NCBI RefSeq assembly: GCF_022965805.1
Contig: NC_133103.1
Span: forward strand, 30,264,626 to 30,328,625
DNA: 64,000 bases
Origin: Primulina eburnea
Lineage: Eukaryota; Streptophyta; Magnoliopsida; Lamiales; Gesneriaceae
Direction: 5' to 3'
Part shown: positions 11,727 through 22,903 of the stretch, piece after piece
Position numbering within the stretch: position 1 is the stretch's first letter
How the letters are laid out: the number at the start of each line of letters is the position of its first letter
Position numbers and translations under genes: made by a program
Notes under the pieces: model-generated
What the model was told of the DNA's origin: nothing
The model's database searches: none
Seen by the model: only the letters and a program-made list of their open reading frames with translations

Positions 11727-11962
11727 CCCGCGGTCCAGGAGCCACCGCACCCGCGGTGCTTGGACAGTAAGTTGGCAAAATTTTCGTAGCATCACCGCAC
11801 CCGCGGTACTAGACAGAGCGCACCCGCGGTGCTGCTACAGTAGGGTGACCGCACCCGTGTTCTAAACCCAAGCGCACCCGCGGTCGAAGCTTTCGGGAAA
11901 TGTAATGTATATCAGAACACTGAGCGCACCCGCGGTGCAAAACAGACCGCACCCATGGTGCG
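11727..11962. repeat. CGCACCCGCGGT repeat array in element A U3
   Basis: Eight units of a roughly 15-base GC-rich motif (consensus CCGCACCCGCGGTGC, with partial dyad symmetry) at irregular spacing in otherwise AT-rich DNA. Six to nine units occur in the corresponding LTRs at 17758-18003, 45460-45615 and, reversed, 44483-44672. The array ends about 45 bases before the TATA box, suggesting enhancer elements. Confidence 0.9.
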
Positions 11963-12008
11963 ACGTGCAGTGCAAAGCATTGTGCCACGTTTTATGTTAT
12001 TGCATGGA

Positions 12009-12019
12009 TATATATATAT
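12009..12019 (+). promoter_or_regulatory. Probable TATA box of element A
   Basis: TATATATAT between the GC-rich array and the purine-rich leader (GAGAGAGAG). The same placement occurs in the 3' LTR, in G (45663-45672) and reversed in F (44428-44438). Confidence 0.65.
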
Positions 12020-12178
12020 GGAGCTCGGTCATTCTTCAGGGAGAGAGAGAGAGAAAATCGAGGGTTGGGAGAATACCTTGAACTCTTGAGCTTAGAAATC
12101 AAATTTGAAGACATCGTGTATCAGAATTCGAATCCGAACACAGTATTGTGTTCTTCTCGCTACGAGGTACCCAAGGAC

Positions 12179-12184
12179 GTAAGT
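12179..12184 (+). promoter_or_regulatory. Conserved splice-donor-like site in the leader
   Basis: GTAAGT about 165 bases after the TATA box. It is conserved at 18224-18229, at 45823-45828, and reversed at 44252-44257 and 10133-10138, although the surrounding sequence has diverged. A later segment (12654-12711) is bounded by TTTCAG and GTATAA. Together these suggest a spliced leader; no transcript evidence is available here. Confidence 0.45.
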
Positions 12185-13015
12185 TTCATTACGTTTTGAG
12201 ATGATTTGGAAATATGACAATGTCAGAATTGAATATGAATCAGATATGATGTTTCTGCTACCGTAGATATTGTATAATTGAAGTCAGATTTCAGAATAGA
12301 CTGTTTATGAAATTATTATGATTTTCGAAAGATATTGACTACGATTTTGATATCAGAATTGTGTATCACTGATTTTGAATATACCGATATTGAGATTATG
12401 AGTTCTGGTATTATATCTGTGATGTTGAGATTGATGGGATATTAAGATTGTATTGTTATACTGTCGAAACATCAGGAGATTGATATTGATCAGATTCAGT
12501 ATTGATTTAGACTGTATTGTGTTATCGATGACATGAATTAAATTGTATCTTCTTCAGATATTGGTCAGATTATGTACTGAATTGAGTATTGATCAGAACA
12601 TGTTGTGTATTGAGTTATTCACTAATACAACGTATTCGATATTGTCATTTCAGATTGATATGGACAGATTTGAATACAGGTCATTGTCTTCGTCAGACAG
12701 GGACGACAAAGGTATAATTCATGAGATATTCGGGAAGATACAACTCAATTGAGATCCCATTTGAGTTTCCCAATAAAATCACATACTAGAATTATTGTTG
12801 TTTATTTTATAATATGATTTTGATGTGTTTATAGATGTTATATTCATATCCTTTGAAATGTGTATGCTTTGTGTATAGATGAATATTCATTGCATATAAG
12901 ATAGGAAAGTCTTGACAGAAACAGTCAGACTTCTAGACGTTCGGTGATATCGCAGCTTAGGGGAAGTTCCACTCTCCTATTGTAGATGTCGATACAGATC
13001 AGACCGAAGTCTTGG

Positions 13016-13073
13016 AATAAGACGTACAGTCACCTCGAGTGGTAGGGTAGGTGACAGATCGCGACGTCTTATT
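13016..13073 (+). other. Conserved RNA hairpin candidate in element A LTR
   Basis: The outer stem AATAAGACGT (13016-13025) pairs with ACGTCTTATT (13064-13073); the inner stem GTCACCT (13029-13035) pairs with AGGTGAC (13049-13055). The outer stem also occurs in G (46612-46670), F (43537-43589) and the fragment at 57166-57223. In the last, the inner stem is GTTACC with GGTAAC, a compensatory change. Confidence 0.7.
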
Positions 13074-13727
13074 CACACCGGGATCCCTAGAGTTATAACT
13101 GAGTCGAGTCTAGACATGATTTGACTAGAACTGCATGCGTTTATGGATGTGGTTTCATAGACTATGAAACCCATTTTTATTGCTTTCAGTCATGATAGCA
13201 TGTTTTTATGATTTGATTTGAGTAGCATGTTTATCTGATTTAAGTTGCATGCTTATTTTGAGTTAATTTCACAGATTATGAAATCTAGTGCTTTTAATTT
13301 TATTCATAATAGAATATTTCATGATTTACTTGGTGTATATGCATGTTTACCATGTTTTATACTGGGATTTATTCTCACCGGAGTATCCGGCTGTTGTCTT
13401 GTTTTGTATGTGTGCATGACAACAGGTGGGACAAGATCGGGGTCAAGAAAATGATGAGAGAAGAAGAGTTTAGCGTGGTGACTCCGGACTTATTGTAGAC
13501 TTGGTTTAATACTTGAAATTTAGTAGTTAAACCCTAGATTAGTTTGAGTGAATAATGTACATTATGGTACTTTTATACTGAAATGTATTTTGAGACTGAG
13601 ATGTATGTTATTTAGATTCCATTACCTTCCGCACTTACATGTTAAAAAGAAAAATTTTTAGACCATGTTTAATCTTAATTAATAATTAAATCCCAAAGAT
13701 GATTAGTGTCCGGGTCCCCACAACAGG

Positions 13728-13739
13728 TGGTATCAGAGC
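13728..13739 (+). other. Primer binding site of element A (initiator tRNA-Met)
   Basis: TGGTATCAGAGC, complementary to the 3' end of plant initiator tRNA-Met, lies 5 bases after the LTR end; minus-strand cDNA synthesis starts here. Confidence 0.95.
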
Positions 13740-14022
13740 GATAGATCCTTTAGATTGAGATAAGATAGAATGAACGGGGTAGATTGAATTTTCTTTCCTT
13801 GCATGTGATTGCTAGCATGAGAATTATTTTAATGTTGACTTACATTGTGTGTGCTAGCATGATTTATTGCTTTCCCTATTACATGTTGTTAGTTATCTGA
13901 GTTGACTACAGCATGTAATTATCAAGACTGAATCAGAACCGAGTCTGAATCAAAGGTATATGATCAGAGGAGGGCTGAGACAGATTATATAGATTGTGTA
14001 TTAATTTGTTTGATATTCAGAT

Positions 14023-14990
14023 ATACCGTCTCGGAGAAGTCCAGAGAGGGATAGTACTTCGTCTGAACAGATAGATGCATCAGAAACTCAGATAGAAGTA
14101 AAGCTGGCGGAATTTCAGTTATTTCAGCCGCCGATTCTGAGTGATTTCGAGACATCCGAAGATTGTCAGAACTAGTTTGATGATATAGAAATATTATTTG
14201 ATTTACTTGAGTGTACAGATGAACAGAGAGTTAAATTGGTATTCCACCAGTTACGAGAGGCTGCCAGAAGTTTGTGGATTACAATCAAAGGAGTATTAGC
14301 ACAACGTGGTACTGTGATCACGTGGGAAGTCTTTAGAATTGAATTCTATCAAAGATTTTTCTCTGTTTCCTACCAGGAGGACAAAAGAGCAGAATTTGAG
14401 AATTTGAGACAAGGCCCATTGAATATTGATGAATATATTGCTAAATTCTCTACTTTACTGCGTTTTGCTCCTCATTTAGCTGGAAATGATGAAGATATAG
14501 TGAATCAGTTCATCAGAGGATTGAATTCGGAGGTAATTGCATTAATGAATATGTATCGACCTTACCATTTTGCTGATATCTTAAGTAGAGCGAAGAGAGC
14601 TGAGGCAAGTCTGATTAGACAGCTAGGGAGAATGTGTGTGAAGCAACCCCAGACAAAGCAATCCCCTCTCCGATTTGATCGCGGCAGTACGAGTGGGAAG
14701 CAAGATTTGCTGAAAGCTCGAAAGAAGCCATTCAAGAAACTGGGGAGTGGTTCCTCTAGCTCAAGTGGTTCCAGTCCAAGTCATACTGAAGTCTGTTGCA
14801 GGACTTGCGGAGGGAGACATTCCTCAGAGCAATGCCAAGGAGTGCTTGGTAGATGCAATATTTGTAGACAGCCTGGACATTTTGCGAGAGTCTGTCCACA
14901 AAGAGGTTCCCCCAGATTTCAGGGAGCTGGACCATCTGGTGGTAGTGACCGAGGAACAGACCCAAGAGGCACTTGATGATATAGTGACAG
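14023..14990 (+). pseudogene. gag: Element A gag (capsid and nucleocapsid), no ATG, one nonsense and one frameshift
   Basis: Retrotrans_gag-type capsid followed by a nucleocapsid tail. The frame opens at ATACCGTCTCGG (14023), where related proteins start Met-Pro-Pro-Arg-Arg, so ATG has become ATA; G shares this. A TAG at 14173-14175 replaces the Trp seen in G (QNWLDD). From 14236 the frame is open for 246 codons: capsid (FHQLREAARS, FRIEFYQRFF, ENLRQG, HFADILSRAKRAEASL), a Ser-rich linker, then the knuckles CRTCGGRHSSEQC and CNICRQPGHFARVC. A frameshift near the end leads to a stop at 14974. In the shifted frame the sequence reaches CAG|GTACTATTC at 14990, the same donor position as in C, G and H. 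Confidence 0.9.
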
Positions 14991-17627
14991 GTACTATTCT
15001 TTTATGATTAGATTGCATATGTATTGATATATACTAATGCATTCTCTACGTTTATCTTTCATTGAATTGCATTGATATATGTGTTACCTGTTGGGCCTGT
15101 GTTTACTGTAGTATTGATACCCTTACCTTGTGAGAAAGAAAGATTGATCTCAGATATTTCTGTGACATATTGTATACTACAGTAAGATGAGACTGAGATT
15201 GAGTTAGATTTTGACGTACTTGTGTTTTCTGATTTGACCGCATTATTGATGTTAGTATGTTGAACAAGTACAGAACTATTATAGATTCCTTTCAGGAGAG
15301 TACAAGATTCAGACCAGATATGGTTGATGACTAGCGATTTCACAATAAGTATTCTAGATTTAGAATTCCTGTGATATTTAGATTGTCTATGACTCGATTT
15401 TTACAGAAAGAAACAGATGGTATCCTTATGTATTCAGTAGATCTACTGAAATCGAGCCTATTATTGGTAGATTTGCCAGTGATGTGCGAGTTGACTGATG
15501 TTGCCAGCTAAGATTTCAGATTTACCTTATATAAGAAAGATAGATTTCAGAATTGAATCGATATCAGGTACTGTTTGTTGGTGCTTTAGAATTTAGCACA
15601 GAATGACATTGAATGTACGGAAGGATACAGAATGAATTGAAAGAATTGAAAGATCAGTAGAAGAGTATCGACCAGGAGTTACATATGACTTAGTGTTTCT
15701 CTTTGGCGTGTTTCAGTATCTTCAGAGATGTTCTGATGATTCTATGCATGTTAAATCTATGAGATTTTGATATAATTGCAGCATTTGATTGATCGAATCG
15801 AATATCTGAAGAGTGTATTGAATATTCTGAGAACTGTGATGATTGTATACAGAAATTATTCAGATAAGAATCCTGCTTGAAACAGATTGTATTCAGAGTA
15901 TGCGATATCTGAAGTTAGTATACCGATTGTTTTGATACAGTGAGATTGTGATCAGGAGCTGATAATGATACCGATATCAGAAAGTTCAGAAATGTATTTT
16001 GTTTGTTTTGGCAGATTATTTTATTCGACTGTTGCTTTATATCTGCTGAATATTGTTATTGTTCTAAATCAGTATTTGAGATATCTTATATTGTTTTGGG
16101 GAGCATATTTGATTTGCAGATGAGATATAACAGTTGATCAGAATGACATGAAGATTTTTACCAGAAATCATTGTTTTATGAGTTCACTGAACTCACTAGA
16201 TCTGTATAGGATATTGATATTTTGTCACTGATTTGATATTACTGTTGTTTTGAATCCGTATATGATACAGATTATTGTAACCGTTGAGATTATATACAGT
16301 TCAAACCGAATCAGAGCTGAATTCGAGAATTACAGCAGTTCAGAAATGTGATTAGATTGTTCAGAACTTGAATGTGATAATCAGAGCAGAATATCGAGCA
16401 GAGTAGCAGATATGTGATTTGTACCGTATAAGAATGATTATCTTGTGATATCAGAATGTTGCAGAATTGTATAACAGAATTTGATATTGATAGTCAGAAC
16501 AGAATACCAGGTAGGTATTTCTTCTTTAATTTATGTTATTAACTGATTTGTTTATGTCAGTAGTTCGGATCTGAAATCACAGATAGGGTCAGAAATGCAC
16601 CGTAGTGGATTCAGTTTTCATTCTGATGATTGAAAATGTATGCTATTTGAACAGATAGTTGTGATATAGACAGATGAGATCAGCTATGACAGAATTTGTA
16701 TTGAAATGTTGGCAGAAATTGTACTGATATGTCTGAATCGCTAACAGAAAAGATAGAAAGATAGAAATCAGAAGATTTAGTACAGACTTTGTATATTTCT
16801 GATGAGAAATAGGGAGTATAATTCGATGAATTTCGTAATGAGATTACTAAAATATTATCCAGATTATGATATGATATGATTGTGATTGACAGATTTTTCA
16901 ATCTATATCTATTAGTTTGTACCAGATAACGTACAAACATTATCAAATGACACAGATTGGTATCAGAAAAATGGTCAGAATAACTAGAATACTGAAGTAG
17001 AGTACATCAGATTATGATTTTGCTTGAGTTTGTATTCGTGACAGAGCATACCATTAATTCCTTCCTATATTATCCACCGATTGACAGATAGCCGGAACAT
17101 ATTTTCCAGATAGTAGAAGATATTTGTGGAGTTGTAGTGCTGGATGTTAGCACTAATTGATATGATTTATTATCACGGTTTGACAATAGCTATCAGCTTA
17201 TCAGATGGGTAATGAGATAGTTATAGACCAGACGGTATACAGTAAATACTACAGATTTTTTTAAAAAAATTTCGAAGGAAGATGAAAATAGTTCAGAATA
17301 AACAGATTTAAGAAACCAACGTCGGATGATGACGATTAGTATTTGAAGCTGAAGCTTGTATATGTCCTTGATTGGGATAAACAGATTGGATAACAACTAC
17401 TGGTATTGTTTTGTTATGAACTGTGATTGGTTTATACGGATGTTGTATAACCAACATAGCAAGATTGATTCTGTCAGAGTTAGTTTAAGAAGTATTATGA
17501 TAGCATACTTCATGAATTCTTATTCCAGATTGGTATCGGATGTTTGAGTTTTGATTAAACTCTATTAAACAACTCTTCTAGTATATCTGAATTGATTACT
17601 TATGAGTTTGAGGACGAACTCAGATCT
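14991..17627 (+). pseudogene. Dead pol region of element A
   Basis: No open frame of useful length. At 15256-15511 one frame still reads as the protease C-terminus and linker before reverse transcriptase (LNKYRTIIDSFQ, RFRPDMVDD, FLQKETDGILMYSVD, LVDLPVMCELTDVA), broken by TAG at 15332-15334 and TAA at 15509-15511. A further remnant near 15515-15600 echoes the first segment of reverse transcriptase. From about 15700 to 17560 I recognise nothing except TCAGAAT/GATATTG-rich AT DNA. The GAGGACGAACTC block that follows pol in related elements survives at 17608-17620. G has the same region with both stops, so the decay predates both insertions. Confidence 0.8.
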
Positions 17628-17641
17628 AAGAGGGGGAGAAA
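17628..17641 (+). other. Polypurine tract of element A
   Basis: AAGAGGGGGAGAAA immediately before the TGTAATGCCC start of the 3' LTR. Confidence 0.93.
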
Positions 17642-19778
17642 TGTAATGCCCGAAATTCTTGTTAATATATCTGATTGGATTACATTGTATAAGTAAGAAA
17701 TGCAAGAACATAAGGAGAGAAACGAGGTGGCGAAACTGGAATTTATTGCCAAAGTAACACCGCACCCGCGGTCCCGGAGCCACCGCACCCGCGGTGCTTG
17801 GACAGTAAGTTGGCAAAATTTTCGTAGCATCACCGCACCCGCGGTACTAGACAGAGCGCACCCGTGGTGCTGCTACAATAGGGTGACCGCACCTGCGTTC
17901 TAAACCCAAGCGCACCCGCGGTCGAAGCTTTCGGGAAATGTAATGTATATCAGAACACTGAGCGCACCCGCGGTCGCGGTGCAAAACAGACCGCACCCGC
18001 GGTGCGACGTGCAGTACAAAGAATTGTGCCACGTTTTATGTTATTGCATGGATATATATATATATGGAGCTCGGTCATTCTTCAGGGAGAGAGAGAGGAA
18101 ATCGAGGGTTGGGAGAATACCTTGAGCTCTTGAGCTTAGAAATCAAATTTGAAGACATCCGTGTATCAGAATTAGAATCCGAACGCAGTATTGTGTTCTT
18201 CTCGCTACGAGCTACCCAAGGACGTAAGTTTCATTACGTTTTGAGATGATTTGGAAATATGATAATGTCAGAATTGAATATGAATCAGATATGATGTTTC
18301 TGCTACCGTAGATATTGTATAATTGAAGTCAGATTTCAGAATAGACTGTTTATGCAATTATTATGATTTTCGAAAGATATTGACTACGATTTTGATATCA
18401 GAATTGTGTATCACTGATTTTGAATATACCGATATTGAGATTATGAGTTCTGGTATTATATCTGTGATGTTGAGATTGATGGGATATTAAGATTGTATTG
18501 TTATACTGTCGAAACATCAGGAGATTGATATTGATCAGATTCAGTATTGATTTAGACTGTATTGTGATATCGATGACATGAATTAGATTGTATCTTCTTC
18601 AGACATTGGTCAGATTATGTACTGAATTGAGTATTGATCAGAACATGTTGTGTATTGAGTTATTCACTAGTACAGCGTATTCGATATTGTCATTTCAGAT
18701 TGATATGGACAGATTTGAATACAGGTCATCGTCTTCGTCAGACAGGGACGATAAAGGTATAATTCATGTGATATTCGGGAAGATACAACTCAATTGAGAT
18801 CCATTTGAGTTTCCCAATAAAAGCACATACTAGAATTATTGTTGTTTATTTTATAATATGATTTTGATGTGTTTATAGATGTTATATTCATATCCTTTGA
18901 AATGTGTATGCTTTGTGTATAGATGAATATTCATTGCATATAAGATAGGAAAGTCTTGACAGAAACAGTCAGACTTCTAGACGTTCGGTGATATCGCAGC
19001 TTAGGGGAAGTTCCACTCTCCTATTGTAGATGTCGATACAGATCAGACCGAAGTCTTGGAATAAGACGTACAGTCACCTCGAGTGGTAGGGTAGGTGACA
19101 GATCGCGACGTCTTATTCACACCGGGATCCCTAGAGTTATAACTGAGTCGAGTCTAGACATGATTTGACTAGAACTGCATGCGTTTATGGATGTGGTTTC
19201 ATAGACTATGAAACCCATTTTTATTGCTTTCAGTCATGATAGCATGTTTTTATGATTTGATTTGAGTAGCATGTTTATCTGATTTAAGTTGCATGCTTAT
19301 TTTGAGTTAATTTCACAGATTATGAAATCTAGTGCTTTTAATTTTATTCATAATAGAATATTTCATGATTTACTTGGTGTATATGCATGTTTACCATGTT
19401 TTATACTGGGATTTATTCTCACCGGAGTATCCGGCTGTTGTCTTGTTTTGTATGTGTGCATGACAACAGGTGGGACAAGATCGGGGTCAAGAAAATGATG
19501 AGAGAAGACGAGTTTAGTGTGGTGACTCCGGACTTATTGTAGACTTGGTTTAATACTTGAAATTTAGTAGTTAAACCCTAGATTAGTTTGAGTGAATAAT
19601 GTACATTATGGTACTTTTATACTGAAATGTATTTTGATACTGAGATGTATGTTATTTAGATTCCATTACCTTCCGCACTTGCATGTTAAAAAGAAAAATT
19701 TTTAGACCATGTTTAATCTTAATTAATAATTAAATCCCAAAGATGATTAAGAAGAAGATTAGTGTCCGGGTCCCTACA
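17642..19778 (+). repeat. Element A 3' LTR (2,137 bp)
   Basis: Nearly identical to 11604-13722 and carries the same array (17758-18003), TATA box, GTAAGT donor and hairpin. It ends GTCCGGGTCCCTACA and is followed by the duplication GTGAC. Confidence 0.95.
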
Positions 19779-19783
19779 GTGAC

Positions 19784-20480
19784 TAATACGAATACGATGA
19801 TACAATGATATGTAAGGCCAATACTCAGTGTATGGGTAATCCTAACAATGATGTCCCCGCCGACGGGTACTATGGTTACACATAGATGGATCCATCGCCT
19901 AATACGATGATACGAAAGTCATAACTAATGAATGAAAATAAAATTAAGAAAAAGAACACGTTTATGTTGATATGATGAGATTTATAATGAAAATTTTTAT
20001 GCTTCACCAGGTCATGATTATGCATTCGACTTTTTAAGATCATGAAATGTATTTTTTTACCGTACTTTGACTGTTGTCTGTTATGTATATTTACTTGCTA
20101 TGACGTTTCAGGTGTGTTGAGTCTTTAGACTCACTAGGTGTGAATGATGCAGGTGAGAATTTTGATCAGGAGACTGGAGGTGCTGAAGACTGAGTAGACA
20201 AAGTTGGATGTACGCACGCAAACCCGATGACCGTATTTTCCGCACATTACGTTTTGAGTTAGGAGTGAATGGATATTTTCATACTCATTCTTTTTACTAT
20301 GTTGATGGTTTTCGGGATTTTTACACGTTTCATATTTTTTTTATTTTTAAGACGTAAGCTTGGAGATGACGATTTGTCATGAATTTTAATTGCTGTATTT
20401 TTACTTGCTAGTGAACTACTATTGCTTTAAAATGGTATTTTGATGTGGGTTGCATGCATGCATATATTTACAAGTTTCGA
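19784..20480 (+). repeat. Tekay/Del-like LTR 'B', part 2
   Basis: Continuation of 11156-11603 after element A. It includes GGGTAATCCTAACAATGATG, the perfect palindrome GAGTCTTTAGACTC (20119-20132) followed by GATGCAGGTGAG, and GGAGATGACGATTTGTCAT, which recurs reversed in B-prime (24020-25592). The exact 3' end is unclear and no primer site follows. Confidence 0.7.
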
Positions 20481-20814
20481 AATTGAGAAAAAAAATGTAG
20501 ATGTTTAAGTTGTTTTGTAAAGTAGGATATGTTCGAAATGATAAAAACTTGGCAGATTCGATCGACGAAGAAAGAAAGCTTGGGAAAAATGTGCACGTCT
20601 AGTTGTAATTAGAGTTTTTGGTGTTGTAAACTTATTTTGGATCAAAATATTCTGGATTTTGGCACATTTATGTGGGTATCATTTTGGTTTTACTTTTGGG
20701 TTTAATTGTTTGAGTATGATTGTATGTCTTTTAGTTTTAATTATTTGTAATTTCAGAAATTTTGAATTGTATTTTTTATAAATAGTTCATTATGTATATA
20801 TATATATATATATA
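20481..20814. other. AT-rich stretch, nothing recognised
   Basis: No coding frame and no terminal repeats. It ends in a (TA)n microsatellite at about 20793-20818. Confidence 0.4.
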
Positions 20815-21370
20815 TATAAATAGAAAATGGTTTGTCAAATCAATATTCGCCAAAGACACGGTTTTTCAAATATGTGAAAAAACTAACGACAATGGTTAAA
20901 ATGATGCAAAACTGATTTGTAAACAAGGCCAAAGACATCGGTTTTTACCTGTTCTACTTACGTCCACAATTTTTATTTGTTGCGTAAATGCTGTTGTAAA
21001 CTACAAACAACAATGTTTTTTATTCGTTGTTAAACTGTTGTAATTAAAAAAAAACAATTTTTTTTATTTGTTGCAAAAACGTTGTAGTAGCTCATATAAC
21101 ACAACGTTTTTTAAGTGTCACAAAACTGTTGTCATAGCTCATAGAACACAACGTTTTTTAAATGTTACAAAATCGTTGTCTTTGCTACCTAAGACAACGG
21201 TTTTTAAAGACAACAGTTTTTATCCGTTGTCGTTGGCCGAGTTTTTAATAACAGTTGCTACAACATCAATTATTCATCCTAAAAGACAACGGACAACGGC
21301 TACAACATCAGTTGTTAAGCCTAAAAGACAACGGAAAATCTGTTGTGATTTAGCATTTTTCTTCTAATGA
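20815..21370. mobile_element. Degenerate CACTA-type MITE with ACAACGGTTTTT repeats
   Basis: Dense direct and inverted copies of AAGACAACGGTTTTT and its variants (CGTTGT/ACAACG) run from about 20855 to 21345, the usual subterminal repeat style of plant CACTA derivatives. The right end, AGCATTTTTCTTCTAATG, looks like a mutated TTTTTCTTGTAGTG terminus, and the left end near 20815 (AAATAGAAAATGG) is weakly inverted to it. There is no transposase and no clear duplication. The 99-codon frame inside is repeat sequence. Confidence 0.6.
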
Positions 21371-21591
21371 GTGGGCTTTTGTTATGTATTTCTTTGTAAG
21401 TTAAATTTAGTATAAATATTTCATGACATGCTTGTATGTGTGTAATTATTTTCGAAAATTGTTATAATATATTTTAAAATCTCAATCGATGTACAATATG
21501 TTCATTTTGGTCTCAATTTTCTTTGATTTTGCTAAGTCCATTCATAATTCTGATAAGTGTTGTTTGATAAATCCGATAATGTAATATACTA

Positions 21592-22213
21592 GGGGAGTGT
21601 TTGGTTGGCAGGATTAGGGGGGATTATTTTTTTTATCCTGCCTAGTCAGCTGTTTGGTACGCGTTATTATTTAACCAAGTCAATCCCTCCTATGAATGAT
21701 TAGGTTATATTAGGTAGGTTAAAATAATACCTCCTCACCCCCTAGGATTATTTATCCAACTCTTAATACCTCATATTTTTCCAATTTTACCCCTCTATTA
21801 TATTCAAACTCACCACCACTTCCCGCCCCCGACCGCCGCCGCTGCCACAACCGCCGCCGGCCTCCCACCGGCCGACCGCCGACGGATCGCCAACCGCCGG
21901 CCGAGCGTCGACGCCGGTGCCAGCCGATTTTTCCGGCTGGCCATTTCCGGCAGCCGCCCCCGTCAGTCGTTTCCGGCCGACCATTTCCGACCTGCCATTT
22001 CCGGCCGATCGGCCGCCGGCCCCCGCCGCCGCGGCGGCGAAGAGGAAGGGCAATTTTGTCTTTTCATTAAAATTCAAAATTATCCTACAATTAAAAATCT
22101 TACCAAACATAATATTATTTTACACCATATATTACAATTCTACTACAATCATTTTCTTCATCATTTACATACTAATCATTAGTTTATCCTATCCTTCCAA
22201 CCAAACGTAGCCC
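21592..22213. mobile_element. MITE with GTTTGGTTGG termini and CCGCCG-rich core (copy 1)
   Basis: Left end GGGGAGTGTTTGGTTGG, right end CCAACCAAACGTAGCCC: terminal inverted repeats of the style seen in Tourist/PIF-Harbinger MITEs. AT-rich arms (ATGATTAGGTTATATTA left; CCAAACATAATATTATTTTA right) flank a very GC-rich core at 21815-22045. A second copy at 51348-51923 shares both arms but has a differently arranged core. No convincing target duplication was found, so the superfamily is tentative. Confidence 0.75.
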
Positions 22214-22903
22214 TAATATGATTCGAGTTGTATATGGAATGAAGATATTAAATTCTATCTGGCCAACATCAGTGGGTATAAAATTGTGTTCTGACCCCAT
22301 CAGTGGGTAAAAAATGTGTTCTATCTGGCCCCCATCAGTGGATATAAAATTGTGGCCTGACTTCACCCCTTAGAGGACTAACACATGAGGGACAATTTGA
22401 CCAGATGACTAGATGAATAACATTGTTTCCTTAGTTTGATTTGTTCTATTCTAAATTGTTATGATAATCTATGTTCCACACTTCGATAATGATTTTGTTC
22501 TGATATGATAAGTCGATATAATAAGTTCTGAAAATCTGTTAGAAAATGCTTTTAAATTATCTCTATATGTATTTTTTGTAATCGATCACCCCCCACTTGC
22601 TGAGTATTTTTCAGAACACTCACCCTTACATCTCTCCCCAGACAAGAATGAGGAGCAATTGAACGATGAAGAACAGGAGACATTATGGGGTTGATGACAA
22701 GAGTGAAGGTCCGAAGATCATTCGTTTACTTTCAGCATTATAATTTATGTATTTCACTTTTGCAATACTATTGAAGTAATTTTCATTTCATTGACATTAT
22801 ATAAGAAATATTTATTTATGAAAAAAACTGGTTTTTGGCTACGAGGTTTATTGTTATATAACAATGTCGGATGTCACCGACGCCTCGGTCTCGGGACGTG
22901 ACA
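22214..22903 (+). repeat. 3' part of a Gypsy-type LTR ('D')
   Basis: Ends TCGGGACGTGACA and holds CACCCCCCACTTGCTGAGT (near 22586), a block typical of plant Gypsy LTRs. Three direct copies of an approximately 30-base unit with CATCAGTGG.TATAAAATTGTG occur at 22266-22355. Its start is lost, and it is followed without a primer site by a Copia gag fragment, so the junction at 22903/22904 is chimeric. Confidence 0.6.

Larger units (their letters stand above)
11604..13722 (+). repeat. Element A 5' LTR (2,119 bp)
   Basis: Begins TGTAATGCCCGAAATTC and ends GTCCGGGTCCCCACA. In order it holds a GC-rich repeat array (11727-11962), a TATA box (12009-12019), a splice-donor-like GTAAGT (12179-12184), a candidate 58-base exon (12654-12711) and a conserved hairpin (13016-13073). 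The 3' LTR differs mainly by a 12-base insertion near its end and a few indels in the array. Confidence 0.95.
11604..19778 (+). mobile_element. Element A: Ty3/Gypsy gag-only retrotransposon with dead pol (TR-GAG-like)
   Basis: Complete insertion flanked by GTGAC (11599-11603 and 19779-19783). Order: 5' LTR, primer site, gag, decayed pol, polypurine tract, 3' LTR. The LTRs are nearly identical over most of their length, so the insertion is recent, yet pol is riddled with stops. Element G has the same architecture and some of the same lesions. This fits a non-autonomous family moved by a helper, like the TR-GAG elements described from plants. Confidence 0.93.

Noticed and set aside
11521..11865. 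Small frames over the CGCACCCGCGGT array (and again at 17565-18125)
   Set aside because: GC-rich repeats lack stop codons. The frames are in LTR promoter DNA and match only the other copies of the LTR.
13245..13454. 69-codon frame also present at 19289-19498 and partly at 46875-47099
   Set aside because: Its conservation reflects LTR identity and it lies in the transcribed leader. G has a frame break, so it is not protein-level constraint.
20793..20818. (TA)n run as an origin or promoter
   Set aside because: A simple microsatellite with no associated transcription unit.
21787..22210. Ala/Gly-rich frames on both strands in the first MITE
   Set aside because: They come from the CCGCCG-rich core; the second copy does not preserve the frames.
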